64,000 nt of DNA from Albifimbria verrucaria (lineage: Eukaryota > Ascomycota > Sordariomycetes > Hypocreales > Stachybotryaceae): the NCBI GenBank assembly GCA_020081605.1, contig JAHREC010000013.1:7130001-7194000 (forward strand). Direction: 5' to 3'. The notes beneath the pieces were generated by a model. It saw only the letters and a program-made list of their open reading frames with translations. It did not search any database and was not told where the DNA came from. Position 1 is the stretch's first letter. The number at the start of each line of letters is the position of its first letter. Below are positions 23,494-34,789 of the stretch, one piece after another. Made by a program: the position numbers and the translations under genes.

Positions 23494-25003
23494 ATGAGGT
23501 CTTTAATCCTACTCCTCGTTGCTACTGTGAGCCCAGGCACACTTGCCTTGGTTCAACGCGATGGTATAGGGCGTCTGCCAGCGCTCGGCTGGAGCACGTG
23601 GAATGCATATGGTTGCGATATAGACGAAGCAAAAGTCCTTAGCGCTGCTGAGTCAATGATCACCCATGGTTTCAAGGTAATTGCCCATCACATGATAGCA
23701 TTGCGAAATTAATAAGAACAGCCCCGGCAGCTAAAGACAGAGTGTAGGATTCGGGGTACGAATACGTTAACATTGACGACTGCTGGTCTGTCAAGGAGGG
23801 TCGCGACAATGTTACACAGCAAATCATACCAGACCTGGCCAAATTCCCGAGCGGCATTGACGGTTTGGCAACCAAGGTCCATGCCATGGGTTTAAAGTTA
23901 GGAATCTACAGTAGCGCAGGCACAGTGACGTGCGAAGAATACCCTGCCAGCCTTGGCTATGAGGAAATCGATGCAACAACTTGGGCAGCTTGGGAATTGA
24001 TTGTAGTAACTTGACGCGAGGCGCCATTTGAACCCTGACTGACATAATGACCTTAGATCTCAAGTACGATAACTGCGGCGTCCCAAAATCCTGGGCAGAT
24101 CAGTGCAGTGATTGCACCTACAGAATCGCATCACCTCAATTGTTTGTCAACGGCACCTGCATCGACACGACAGGTTACTGTCCCGAGGGCTATGATTACA
24201 CGCAGTCCAAAACTGTGCAGCGATTCCGCGCTATGCGCAATGCGCTATTGAGTCAGAATCGAACGATTGAATATTCTCTATGTGTATGGGGGTCAGCTGG
24301 CGTTCAGCAATGGGGCAACGATACAGGTAATTCGTGGAGGATGAGTACGGATATTAGAGGTGCATAAGCAATTCAGTCTCCTTTTTTCCTTCTACTATCA
24401 TTTGTGCTAACAAATTCGGGAGCAGATCGTTGGGGCCACGTTGCGGCCATTATGAACATGAACTCGTTCATCCTCAACGATGTTGACTTCTGGGGTCATA
24501 ATGATGCGGACATGCTCGAGGTGGGGAATGGAGGTCTCACCATTGAGGAATCACGGACGCACTTTGCCATGTGGGCAGCTATGAAAAGCCCGCTCATGAT
24601 GGGCGCCCCGCTTGCCAACATGTCCCAGGAACACATCGACCTGCTGCGTAACAATTATATACTCAGGTTCAACCAGGATGCCAAGTATGGTGCCCCAGCC
24701 AAACCATACAAATGGGGTATCAACCCGAACTGGACATTTAATGCCACAAACCCAGCAGAATACTGGTCCGGCAAGAGTGAAGTGGGCACAATGGTATTCA
24801 TGATGAACACTTTGACCACTCCCAGGAACATGACTGCCCTCTTTTCAGAAATTCCCGAGTTGAAGAGAGGTAATACATACATAGTCACCGATGTCTGGGC
24901 TGGTAAGTCTCTAGGAAGGTACGAGAATAGCGTCGAGTTAATGGTGGCGGGCCACGACACCGCCGTGCTACTACTTGAGTCTGTGAAGCATGACATTGGC
25001 TAG
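23494..25003 (+). CDS. Alpha-galactosidase, glycoside hydrolase family 27, one frameshift
   Basis: Signal peptide [18 protein letters not shown], then the GH27 start [18 protein letters not shown]. Introns 23677–23747, 24003–24056 and 24360–24425. Conserved blocks: [44 protein letters not shown] (nucleophile Asp), [18 protein letters not shown] (acid/base Asp), [16 protein letters not shown]. The family removes terminal alpha-galactose from galactomannan and raffinose-type oligosaccharides. The frame breaks at GGG 23992–23994: one more G gives WGID followed by YLKYDNCG across the second intron, exactly the family sequence. The C-terminal beta domain is complete to the stop. Otherwise clean, so the gene is likely functional if the G is an assembly error. 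Confidence 0.88.
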
Positions 25004-25989
25004 ACGAAGGCTTGAGATGAACATACATGGTTAACTTCAGAGCGATATTAAAGCTAAGACATAAGACGGTCGAGATGTCTGGCTAGAAGGCTAGCTAAGT
25101 TATCAACTCCAAACTAAGACATGTCTACTATCTGGAGACGAAAATGGTAGGGTGTAAAGGGACTTTGAATTTTGAGAGCAGGACTTGTGCTTGCATTAAC
25201 TCGGGAATAAATTTAGCTACTGATAATGATAATATGAATCCTATCAAGCTTCTATGTTAAATAAGATAATTATAAATACAATTAAAGATAACTTTCTTCT
25301 CAATATAGCTTTAGCTCTAAACTATATTGGAACGAAGAATTGAAGCTTCGTATTAACTGCTGCTATGCGCTATAGTAATGTATTATAACAAACTTAAAGA
25401 TCACAGAGAAAATAGGGTAGCTTCCCTTAATATGCTTAATGCGTCAATCATATAATAATTCCGCTCCACGGAACCCCTTGTCCCATGCGCGGCGCCACAG
25501 GTTCAACAACTATATATTAATCAATAGACTACATAGTAAATCTAGGATTGAACTATATTATAAGCGCATTTACTTAAAACAAGGTTTTTATTTATTACAT
25601 AGTTTTCCCTTACAGCTTAATTAGCTAATATACTATTAGAATGAGACCAATAGCGGATGAAACAGGCTATGAGGCAGGCATTGTACCTGTACATAAAGTG
25701 TCTTTGATGCTGGGTGCTCAGGGACGTATTTTAGATTAATTCAAGTATCTTAGAAATAATTCCATCTACACCATAGCCAATCTCTCCCTACCAACGGTAA
25801 GAAAGTTGTACCTGCAACGTAATATTCAGCAGTTCGTTTTTGGAGGAACGGTGGCGCCACCAACGTCACAGGTGATTGGGTCGCATGAGATATTTATGTA
25901 AACCCTTGAAACTGTTCCCATCCCTCAAAAGCCGAGTGACAGAATCTTTAACTCTTACATCCGTACATCTTCTTGTATATCCTATAGCC
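25004..25989. other. Intergenic, strongly AT-rich 25.2–25.65 kb
   Basis: AT-rich block with many TA dinucleotides, like RIP-altered DNA. No coding content, no repeat ends seen. The right end is the promoter of the aldo-keto reductase. Confidence 0.4.
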
Positions 25990-27270
25990 ATGGTCAAAAC
26001 ACTCCCTTTGCCCACATTCAAGTACCAACCCCTGGCTTTGGTGCTATGGGCATCAGCCATAGCTTCGGCAACAATCTCAGCCTCGAGGAAGCTGAACCGG
26101 TCCTATTGAAGGCGATTGAGCTGGGGTGCACATTCTGGGACACTGCTGTACATTTGCATCGCCTCGAGGCATTTATGCATCACTGACACCGTATTCGAGG
26201 TTGTTTACCAAGCCGGTGTCAACGAAAAACTATTGGGCGATTTTATTAGAAAGCACAATGTGCGTGACAAAGTATTTGGTTAGTTTCATTCCGAAAATCA
26301 ATTAAAAACCTCAACTCATTCACCAACAGTCGCCTCCAAGTGCGGTATAAATGTGTTTAATGGCTTGGGTGGTGCGAATAATTCGGCGTCACACATCAAG
26401 GAATATATCGAGGGCACGATTGAAAGACTTGGTTTTGCTCCTGACCTCTATTATCTACATCGCATAGATCCGAGTATGTCGTCCCAGCTCCATGATGGCG
26501 GAGACCTATGTTGACATTGGTCGGCCGTTAGAGACCCCGCTTGAAGAATCTATTGGGGCTCTAGACGAGATTCGACGCGCTGGAAAGACGAAGTTCATCG
26601 GTGTCTCTGAGTGCTCCGCCGCTACGCTACGTAAGGCGAATTCAAGTAAGGATTTAGATTCTCCAGAACTATGGCCTCAAACTTTTGGAACATCTCTTTC
26701 GAGAGCGTGGCTGACTTCCTCACAGTCGCTAAAATTGATGCCCTCCAAGCCGAGTACTCAGCCTTTGAGACAATCCATGAAACTGACGGCTTGATCGAGA
26801 CCGCCAAGGAGCTTGGTGTGGCCTATGTAGCTTATAGTCCTCTTGGTCACGGATGGCTTGTCGATAACTTCGAATACCAGTCCCCAGATGACTTTAGACC
26901 TGGGGATTTTCGACGCACAGGTAAGTTGTACTGCATCTCAACTTCCACGAAGCAACCCTAACATACTCTAAAAGCGCCCAAATTTCAGGGCGAGAATTTT
27001 TACAAGAATCTAGCCATTGTTGAAGAGATCAAAAAGCTTGCAGCGAGGAAGGGTTGCACTACCCCTCAGATCGCTCTGGCCTGGGTCGCTGCGCAGGGCA
27101 TGATCGCCATCCCTGGTACGACCAAAGCAACACGGCTCGAAGAGAATTGGGCGTCGAGGGACATAGAGCTTACAGAAGAGGAGAAGAAAGAAATGCGTAG
27201 AATCATTGACGCTGCTAAGCCCCATGGCAACCGATATGGTCCAGGGCATCAAGCTTTGATTGGTCACTAG
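25990..27270 (+). CDS. Aldo-keto reductase, six exons, one frameshift
   Basis: Start [13 protein letters not shown]. Introns 26148–26199, 26279–26329, 26474–26531, 26646–26725 and 26921–26974 join the blocks [97 protein letters not shown] and [17 protein letters not shown]. The AKR catalytic residues (Asp, Tyr, Lys, His) fall in DTAVVY, ASKCG and YYLHR. Family members reduce aldehydes or ketones with NADPH; pyridoxal reductase-type AKRs are similar. The frame breaks at CCCC 26029–26032, where a fifth C joins KYQPP to GFGAMG. The substrate is unknown. Confidence 0.85.
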
Positions 27271-27551
27271 AGCTATACGCAGTATTGGAAAACTCCTCAT
27301 CTGGGTCCAATGTTGAGCTACATATATATACTAGGCATATTTAAGGCAAATTGACTGATTTTTGAAGGATGCATATAAGGCTGAGCTTGGGTATCGATTG
27401 AGCTTGGAAATTCCTGGCCTTCAGAACAGTAAACAAGTCTTTTAACAAACCACATTTCACCTAAAGCTCCAAGTCAACAATGACAAGCTCTAACATCCAT
27501 GTGCAAAACTGTAGTGCCGTATATATAAAAGCTTTAAGATTATCCATGGAC

Positions 27552-29260
27552 TCAAATAATCAGGTTTATTGCCAGTGTCACTAAATAACCAAAGGAATCC
27601 GCATACGCATACCACCTGTTGTCCTGTTCTCCTGCCGCTTCCTTGAGAGAAACAAGGTCTCCGTTCTTGAGCATTCCCTGCATGGCATTGGTCTGTAAGT
27701 AGTTTGTGTAGCCAACAGCCCAGTCGAGCTCGTTCTCAGCATCCCACAGAGCTCGAGGAGAAGGCGCAGGAGCGGAGGGATACTCGGGCATTTTCGTCTC
27801 GGGTTCCGATATACGAGTGTGGAGAATGCTGTCAATAATACGGAAAACAGTCGCGGATCTGCGGATTCTATTATTATAAATTTCAAATAGTAGTGATCGA
27901 AACGCACCGACGGCGAGACTCAAAGTAGATCCACTCTTCCCAAGAGAGCATCTCCCCAACCAGCTCACGAGAACTGATGAACGTGCCGAAATTTGTTGAT
28001 ATATGACGACAGAGCGCCTTCATTGCCCCATGCAATGAGCTTACGATCAATTAAGAAGCTATTGGGCGGTTAGAACTCACATTCACTGAGATTAATAGCC
28101 ATGTATCAAAATTGGTATAGTCGCGACGTCCCTCATTAATCCTCATCAAGATATATAAAATGAGAGACTGAAGTGCCTCTAAAGATTCCCATTTATCGAA
28201 TATCGCATGCTTTTAGTAACAACTCCAATCAGCCACTGGTAACCGACCGTAATGGTCAGAGTCTGGGAACATACATTACTCAAAAGTCGTTCTTGCTCCA
28301 TGCGAATGAGCCTCCAAATCAGATTCCTGTTCGTTTTGCGGTCAAGAAATGACATCTTGGCTAATTTTATTGCTGCAGAGAGGGAACCCGGATGACTTAG
28401 ATTGGGTTTTTTAAAACTTTCATATCTTGGATGAATGAACGGAGGTGCTGAGTCCCACTTAGTCATTGAATGGAGATACGACTGTAGAATATGCAGAGCT
28501 AGGTCACCAGTAAGCTCAAACTCTGGTTGAGCGAAATGGCGACGCTCGAGTATTGAAGGAGGGTCTTTATAAGGTATCGATGCCGGTATTGATCGTGATA
28601 ATTGTCTAAGATGGCCAGATTCTGTCATGTGACCGGTGAAACTTAAGGTTTCGTCGCTTATATTATTCGTGCCTTCATCAGGGTGTAAATCTTGGTCTCC
28701 ATTCCAAGGCGTTGGAAAGCCTAGTAAACTGGGCCAATCTGTCCATGGAACACCGTTCTCCCAGATAGACGCTATGTGGGGAGGCTGGTTGTTGCCCGAT
28801 GTCCCGTCGCCGAGAGCAGGTAAATCAAGTACAGACTCATCCACATGAGGAGTTCGATGGTCCAGAGGAGGCAAAGGATCAGTTTCGGGCGATCGATTCT
28901 CGGAAGAGCTCTTCCCAGACGTAGGGGGTTAGATGACCATGGCTAGGGCTGCGACCACGACGGCCGCCTGAAGTGCAGGGGTCGCCTCTAGTCTTGCACC
29001 GAGAGCAGCCAGTAGGATCAAAGCTGCAACGGACCTTGGCCTTTACACATCCGTCGCAAGCTTTCCGTCGAGAAGCTGGTCCCCATCGGTTCTTCTTACG
29101 ACAATAGGAAATATGTTTGCTTCTGGCTCGTCCTGTGTTGTGTCAGACAACTCCAGGCGGATGGTATCAATGGCTCACCCATACGGTTGCTCTTGGTGGT
29201 ATAGAGTTTGTCACAGAATGGACAACGTAGATCGATTGGCTCGACGAAAGGCTCCTCCAT
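27552..29260 (-). CDS. Transcription factor with C2H2-type plus Zn2Cys6 fingers, one frameshift
   Basis: Start at 29260, MEEPFVEPIDLRCPFCDKLY. The first intron (29133–29178) splits a C2HC finger, CPFC then HISYC. Directly after it comes a Zn2Cys6 cluster: CDGC, VKAKVRC, GCSRC, KTRGDPC. This tandem finger arrangement followed by an alpha-helical regulator domain is a known fungal type. Further introns are 28210–28274, 28018–28080 and 27868–27907. They join LLSN to HAIFDKWESLEALQSL, SVN to ALCRHIST and FESRR to IRRSATVFRI. The C-terminus has SEPETKMPEYP and LWDAENELDW. The frame breaks at GGGGG 28924–28928, where two more bases join HGHLTPP to TSGKSSSENRSPE. It lies between an aldo-keto reductase and an SDR; control of one or both is possible but only inferred. 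Confidence 0.85.
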
Positions 29261-29960
29261 TTTCCAACATCGTCGAACTTGTGAGTATTTTGTTGAGGAG
29301 ACTTTACCCTCGAATACAGATCGTAGGGATAAGCCCAGGCCCACGGAACTCCGGAGGGACATTAATAATACACCAAAGCGCCATGAAAAATTCCCACATT
29401 TTTCATCATTGTGCAAGCAGTGTGCTGACTTGGTTCAAATATGCGGACGTATTTCTAAGACCGCAAGTCATGATTTGGTGCTAGCGTTAGTTCTAAATCT
29501 ATCCTAACGCGCCGATGTAGTTAGTGGAAGGCAGTGTTATCAACGGCGATTGATATTCCTCTAGATTTGACGATAGCTGCGCTCAGTATGTGCCTGAAAA
29601 CGAGAATCACATTTACGTATGCGTCACAAATGTCAACATCAGCACATTACGTAACTTAAAATGCCCCCACCCCCATTGTTAGATCGCTAAGTTTGTAATT
29701 CATGCGACAGTGATATCACCAATACCGTACACTCCAAGGCCCTGAAGAGGTAGCTACTATAGGGATAGAAATGAACAACATCCACACCTATATTTGTTGT
29801 ATAAATATATCAATGTACCACTCAGAGAGAGAGACTAAAGTTTCCTCAGCCACACTTAATCACTTTTCCAGCCAGGCAAACTAGACTCTGGATGAGACTT
29901 GGAAGTAAAGATACATGAAACATGACCACATGAGATTCTCCCAGTGTCCATGCTTTTCGG
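29261..29960. other. Intergenic, no gene recognised
   Basis: Promoter side of the minus-strand regulator and 3' side of the SDR. A TATA-like AT stretch lies near 29,790–29,815. No coding signal. Confidence 0.4.
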
Positions 29961-30944
29961 TTAAAAGTCCGGCCCTCCCCAACCCACAAAGGACAGTCCA
30001 CCAAGTTTAATGTCGAGCAGCTCAGTATCCAATATCTCTTGCTTTCTAGCCTTTAATTCGTCTACATCCCAATTTGCCCACACGAATTTGGCCCTGAGAA
30101 AACTGGCTTCAGGGCTGGCTAACCAGACGCAAAATTGACCTGGCAGCTCAACTGGAGCATATTTGGTTAGTCTCCTGCTGAAAATTTCTAATATCTGCAC
30201 CCAAGTAGTCGTCCAGATATAGGTAAAAGAAGATATGAATGACTCACCATCGTCCAGGCCTCTGTGACCACTCTTGGTACTCAAAGCGCTGGTGACAACA
30301 CCAGGTTGAATATTCACTACATGCAGGTCAGGATTCTCCGTAGCTATGAATTCAAATAGCCTATTCGCAGCTGCTTTGCTTGCGGCGTAAGCCGAGATAC
30401 CGGGTTCCATAGGGGTATGTGGGAAATGCCGGTAGAGATGTGCAGAAGACAAGCCCCTCTGCCGCAAACCTGGCAAAACCCTGACGGAGTGCAGCACTCC
30501 GAGAACGTTGGTATTGAATGTAGTCCACCAGTCCTCTATGTTAAACTCGGGACTCAGCAAAGGTCTGGCCACCGGTAAAAACCCTGCATTGCTAATAAAG
30601 ATGTGTATTTTGCCGAAAGCCTGGGAGATATTGTTAAACCCTTCATCGACCTGCGTCATGTTGCTGATGTCCGCGACCACAACAAGAACCCGAGTCTCCG
30701 GAAATTCTGTTTCGATTGCTTGCTTGGTAGCAATGAGATTCTTCTCGGTGCGGCTCATGATGGCTATCTTAGTACTTCCGGCGGCGGCAAAAGACTTCGC
30801 GATCCCAGCACCAATACTGGTACCGCCACCGGTGATGACAACAGTCCTTGCCTTTGCTGAAAGCTCGGGACGCAACGGTGAAATGGCAGGGTATGGCTGG
30901 TTGTGCCATACTTTAGTTAAAGAAGGGAAAGGAGTAGGTGCCAT
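29961..30944 (-). CDS. Short-chain dehydrogenase/reductase with two compensating frameshifts
   Basis: Start MAPTPFPSLTKVWHN, then the NADP-binding motif TGGGTSIGAGIAKSFAAAG, the NAG motif (SNAGFLP) and the active-site YAASK with EPGISAYAASKAA, then VNIQPGVV. The intron at 30152–30247 is 96 bp long with no in-frame stop, so a naive ORF reads through it; spliced, the protein reads LDD, then VELPGQFCVWLASPEA. Between GLRQRG and MEPGIS the visible frame gives nonsense. Reading the next frame there gives ACLLHISTGISHIP, which carries the expected catalytic Ser. CCCC 30454–30457 (two short) and GGGG 30412–30415 (one short) would produce exactly this, a net loss of three that keeps the ORF open. Substrate unknown; related fungal SDRs act on secondary metabolites or lipids. 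Confidence 0.85.
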   Translation of the reverse strand: MAPTPFPSLTKVWHNQPYPAISPLRPELSAKARTVVITGGGTSIGAGIAKSFAAAGSTKIAIMSRTEKNLIATKQAIETEFPETRVLVVVADISNMTQVDEGFNNISQAFGKIHIFISNAGFLPVARPLLSPEFNIEDWWTTFNTNVLGVLHSVRVLPGLRQRGLSSAHLYRHFPHTPMEPGISAYAASKAAANRLFEFIATENPDLHVVNIQPGVVTSALSTKSGHRGLDDGESFISSFTYIWTTTWVQILEIFSRRLTKYAPVELPGQFCVWLASPEASFLRAKFVWANWDVDELKARKQEILDTELLDIKLGGLSFVGWGGPDF

Positions 30945-32640
30945 GACTGCTGGAGCACTGAAGATCGATGACGGCGTGAGTTGGCGGTGGTAGGGAATTG
31001 CAGTAAATGTGAGTTAGAGAATTCCAAGGCGAGATCAAGCCACTAAATATACAAATGGATGGCCATTTATAGCACTTGGTGGAGATGGACGATCCCTGCG
31101 AACTCCGTTGGACAAGTCCGAGAGCTAAGGAAATCCCGGAGACGTCTGACTCTCTGTTTTGATATTTTTAAGCAAGAGAGATATTTCGATCATCACGTGG
31201 AGATTACTTGCTTCTTTAGGTGTCGTTTTATTTACCATAATATATACATACTTTACACGGCCAGATGTCCTTTGAAGTGTCTAATATATACTTTCCAATC
31301 GTACGTCCAGGATTTAGATAATAACAAAAAATGCCAGAAATAGTATCATATTTTAGCCCCAGCTTGGTCTTCGAGTCAGTCTTGGTTTTTATTTATTTTT
31401 GTATTCGGTTTCTTATATTCACAATTGAGATCAGTACCTACCTGGAAGCTAGTCAACGGCGAAAACGTGCTAGAAACTGCCAGTTTGTTAGGGAACATAA
31501 AGAATGGCCTGACTTCTTCAGCTGAATGAGCCATTGAATTGACTCGTAAATCCAATCCGCAGCCAATGTCACAATTGATCCTAATTTTGAAAGCTAGATA
31601 TTTTGACGTAACTACTGTCTAGTGCATCACCTTTCAACGTCTTCCATGAGTGGCAACCGCCACATGCAAAGAAAGTGTTCAATTGAAAATGGGTAAAGTC
31701 TAGAGGCATGTAAAACCTTGCATGTTGGCAAATGACGGTTGAAACCATATTTTCCATCTGTATAGAACTACGTCGTAACGGCAATAGACTTTAGGTTCAA
31801 GATACTACTTAACATACTGGTACTATGACTAAAGGGATATTGGCGGTAATATAACCCGAAGAAAAAAATCACAGTTCAATCATTCTGATCCTTTGAATTA
31901 TGGGCCTCTTGTCGGGGGCTGGAGCAGATAGTTGAAAGAGTAATTCAAGGTCAAATTCATCTTGAGTAGGCCAATTGCATTCATTTTATGCTCTGCATTT
32001 CAATGTAAACTACCTATACTTTTTAAGCAATGATATATTCTTCTGCGAAGTTTGTCGAAGCTAACCGTACAGTAGTTTGTTGAAATTAGAGAATCATACG
32101 AATGTCGGCAAGACTCACACAGACTAGCTCCACGTAAAGAGTATTTGCTCCCACTTCCAATCAAAACCAATCATCAAAATCGGGCCGCAATGTCACCATA
32201 GTGGGTAAGCTACAAAGTCATCGGCATTCTGGGCTTCAGAGGGGGCAGAAAGTCAGCTCCAAGTTTTAATTTCGGCTGCTCACCACCATGAGGAATAGCA
32301 ACTGCCGCAGCAAAGCGTCAATTAGCTGCACAAACAACAGGCTGAGCTACATTTCGGATGACTTCTCGAAGAATAGGTCAATCTAAAACTTGCTTGTAGA
32401 AATAAAATGGCCGGAAGCTTGGCTAATGCTAGTATTTGTTGCATCCTTCTTGCTTTGGGTGTTGTCCATTTTTATAAGTCGCGATGCCGTCGCCTGAAAA
32501 GTCCATCAACCCTCCTGACCCTGCGACTGGCCAACAAGTCTGCTCGCAGTCGCTGTGTATAGCTATATCTCTCGTTTGATCCCACTGCAGCGGCCACTGC
32601 TGTGAAAACACAGAGAAGCATTGCATGTAACATCACCCTC
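30945..32640. other. Intergenic with two short hydrophobic-start open frames
   Basis: At 31331–31525 a 64-codon plus-strand frame starts MPEIVSYFSPSLVF, has one strong membrane helix (VLVFIYFCIRFLIFTI) and then RRKRARN, the layout of a microsomal P450 anchor, but nothing after it looks like a P450. At about 32,407–32,570 another frame starts MAGSLANASICCILLAL with a membrane helix and a basic stretch, then a stop. Both could be decayed gene starts. I cannot assign either. The rest is AT-rich. Confidence 0.3.
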
Positions 32641-32880
32641 AAGCTTATGGACAACATTTTGGCAGTATTGTGCCACTCCTAAGAGCTACAACCTTGGTAT
32701 ATTTGGAGCTTCTTGAGAGTTTCGGTTTAGTTCCTAAAACCGTTGTTGGTCCGTCTTCGGGTGCAATCGCGGCGGCATGCATAGTAGGTGCATTGCCGTT
32801 CGATTTAATTTGCAGAATTGTGTTCTTTCGAGGAGCGGTGGTGGGAACTACAAGACAGCTTGAGCTTTATACTTTTGTGA
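32641..32880 (+). pseudogene. Relic of a polyketide synthase acyltransferase domain
   Basis: The frame reads LVYLELLESFGLVPKTVVG, then PSSGAIAAACIVGALPFD, then CRIVFFRGAVV. This matches the heart of fungal type I PKS acyltransferase domains, whose nucleophile motif is GHSSGE followed by IAAAY and GAL and later YFRG. Here GHSSGE has become GPSSGA: the His beside the Ser and the following Glu are both lost. Homology fades within about 30 residues on each side and no ketosynthase, dehydratase or ACP sequence is visible nearby. It is best read as a small surviving piece of a lost PKS gene. A catalytically active protein is very unlikely. Confidence 0.65.
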
Positions 32881-33122
32881 GAAACAAGTGTTATGATGGC
32901 CATAGAAATATCCGAAGTGAAACGGTACCATATGCGCTTCGGTTGAATAGATTGAGCTTTGAAAGGCAACAGTCCGACTCAGTCGTAGATTGCTTCCTCC
33001 GACTACGGCGTATGCCTTTTCAGGATTGACTTTTACCAAGTCTCGTCCTGGAACAGTCACACAAGAGCACCGGTTTATTACTGCCTGCCTTCGAGCCGCT
33101 TTCTTCTTGAAGCTTGGGCAGT

Positions 33123-33640
33123 TTACATGCCAGCCTTATCCTGGTACCTGTCTATCCCTATCTGCTTTCCATAATACATCGAATCTCCGGAGTCTGTATA
33201 ATGTCCGAACACTGATTGGCGTACATATCCATGCCGCTCATAAAATCGCCTAGCCTTGAGCATTTCAGTCCCCGTCGCTAATTTCACGACTGACCATGCG
33301 CTCATGAAAACTTCATTCTCTAATGCTCTCATCAATATATCTGAGGTGCCGTATATTCTGCCGCGTGCTTCAGAGACAACGTACATGCACGTTATTTCGC
33401 ATGCTTGCTCATCATTCGTGACTGGACGCAGGCCTCCACAAGCGACAGGGATATCACCTCGGAGTGCCACCAGGAAAACGGGAATGTCAGATGCCGTGAG
33501 TGGGGGCCCAAGTTCTTTTTATCCACGCCTTGCGCAATGAGTTCTTCCATAAGGCGACTTCTCAGATATACGCCCACAGAATCCTCCCAAGGAACTCGGC
33601 GAATTTCAATGCCTTCTGGGACTTCTAGTGGTATAGTCAT
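33123..33640 (-). CDS. GNAT-family N-acetyltransferase, one frameshift
   Basis: Start MTIPLEVPEGIEIRRVPW. After the break the sequence continues SDIPVFLVALRGDIPVACGG, then TCMYVVSEARGRIYGTSD (acetyl-CoA-binding motif A region, Q/RxxGxG/A-like but loose), LMRALENEVF, KLATGTEMLKARRFYERHGY and the final YYGKQIG. The ending AxxFYERxGY is the standard motif B of GNAT enzymes. The family moves an acetyl group from acetyl-CoA to an amine; the substrate is unknown. The frame breaks at GGGGG 33502–33506; one more base gives NLGPPLTASDIPVF, as in relatives. No intron seen. Confidence 0.8.
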
Positions 33641-34789
33641 TGTCGGATGATCGGTTTTATTACAAACTTTCCACCAAACGTTTGTATGGAGATCGGTTCC
33701 CCTTATAGAAAGTGTCAGTGTCGGAAAAGTTGAACCAGATTTGAGTCTAGTTATAGCTATAATATCGGTTAATAAGACGTACGCTTTACGTGCTGTGCTT
33801 TTTACAATAGTCGAGGTAGAACGTGTTTGCCTATCTCAATATGGCCTCGTGCTGGAGCAAGGTGAATAGAGTTATGGGAGTAGAAAACATCTAGTTCAGC
33901 TTGCAATTCAACGTTCGCCGCTCTCGCACTACGTATTTATGCGTAAGTGGGAGGCCTTGGATGTAATCATATAAGCATTCCGCTTCCTAGTGTTAAAATG
34001 CCTTGCTGAATTGTGATAGTGCTAAATCACACTAGTTCCCAATACGCTAACCAAACGAAGTTGGAATACTCTTGAGTCAATGAGACCTTTGGAAGAGGGT
34101 AATATAGTAGCTGTAACCTACAATAACATTAACTTCTGTATTTTACTAATACTGAGTATGTCGCTAGTATGTAATATTTAATAAGATTCTGGACTAGCTT
34201 GTAAGTACTATACTAGCGTAACCTCGAAGACTGCAGTTAGACATGGATAGTTATTATTGTATTGGTGGTATTTATGCTATAGGATCCGCATGTTCAATAT
34301 CTTTCTTTTATATCGAGTCAATTACTTCATGGAGATTCCACATTACTACTAAGGCAATTAAAAATTGAGTTGTTGACCCTTTCAGAGGTTAGTCCCTGTC
34401 CTTGCGGACAGTATGCGACCTGCTCGCAACTCTAGTCTGGACTGGTTCCGTGACACGGAGCCATTTTTATTTATGCGAATGGTCACGTGACTGATCTTAG
34501 GCCCGGTACAGCACTCACTGTCAGCAACTCCACTCCCTACCAAAGTCTACCCACAATCACAGGTCTGATAATTCTCAGCTGGTTCATTTCGAAACAATAA
34601 ACCTTCAATGCTGCGGGAATACCCTAGTTGCAATCTAACCGTGTACTTGGTGCACTCTTGTCTACATGCCAATTGTCCCCGCCATTTGTCGACGGGACTA
34701 CGACATCATCAGACAGAGACTAACTAACCAACCAAGCATGGTAGGACGTGGAATCTTCCATATATGGGTCTGGATCAACATTGTATTCG
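33641..34789. other. Intergenic, no gene recognised
   Basis: Divergent promoter space between the acetyltransferase and the bZIP gene. AT-rich around 34.1–34.3 kb. A CreA-like or other operator cannot be argued from sequence alone. Confidence 0.35.

Noticed and set aside
28210..28274. Apparent frameshift in the C2H2+Zn2Cys6 regulator at a TTTT run
   Set aside because: A normal intron (GTATGT donor, TTACTAAAAG acceptor) explains the frame change and gives a better family match.
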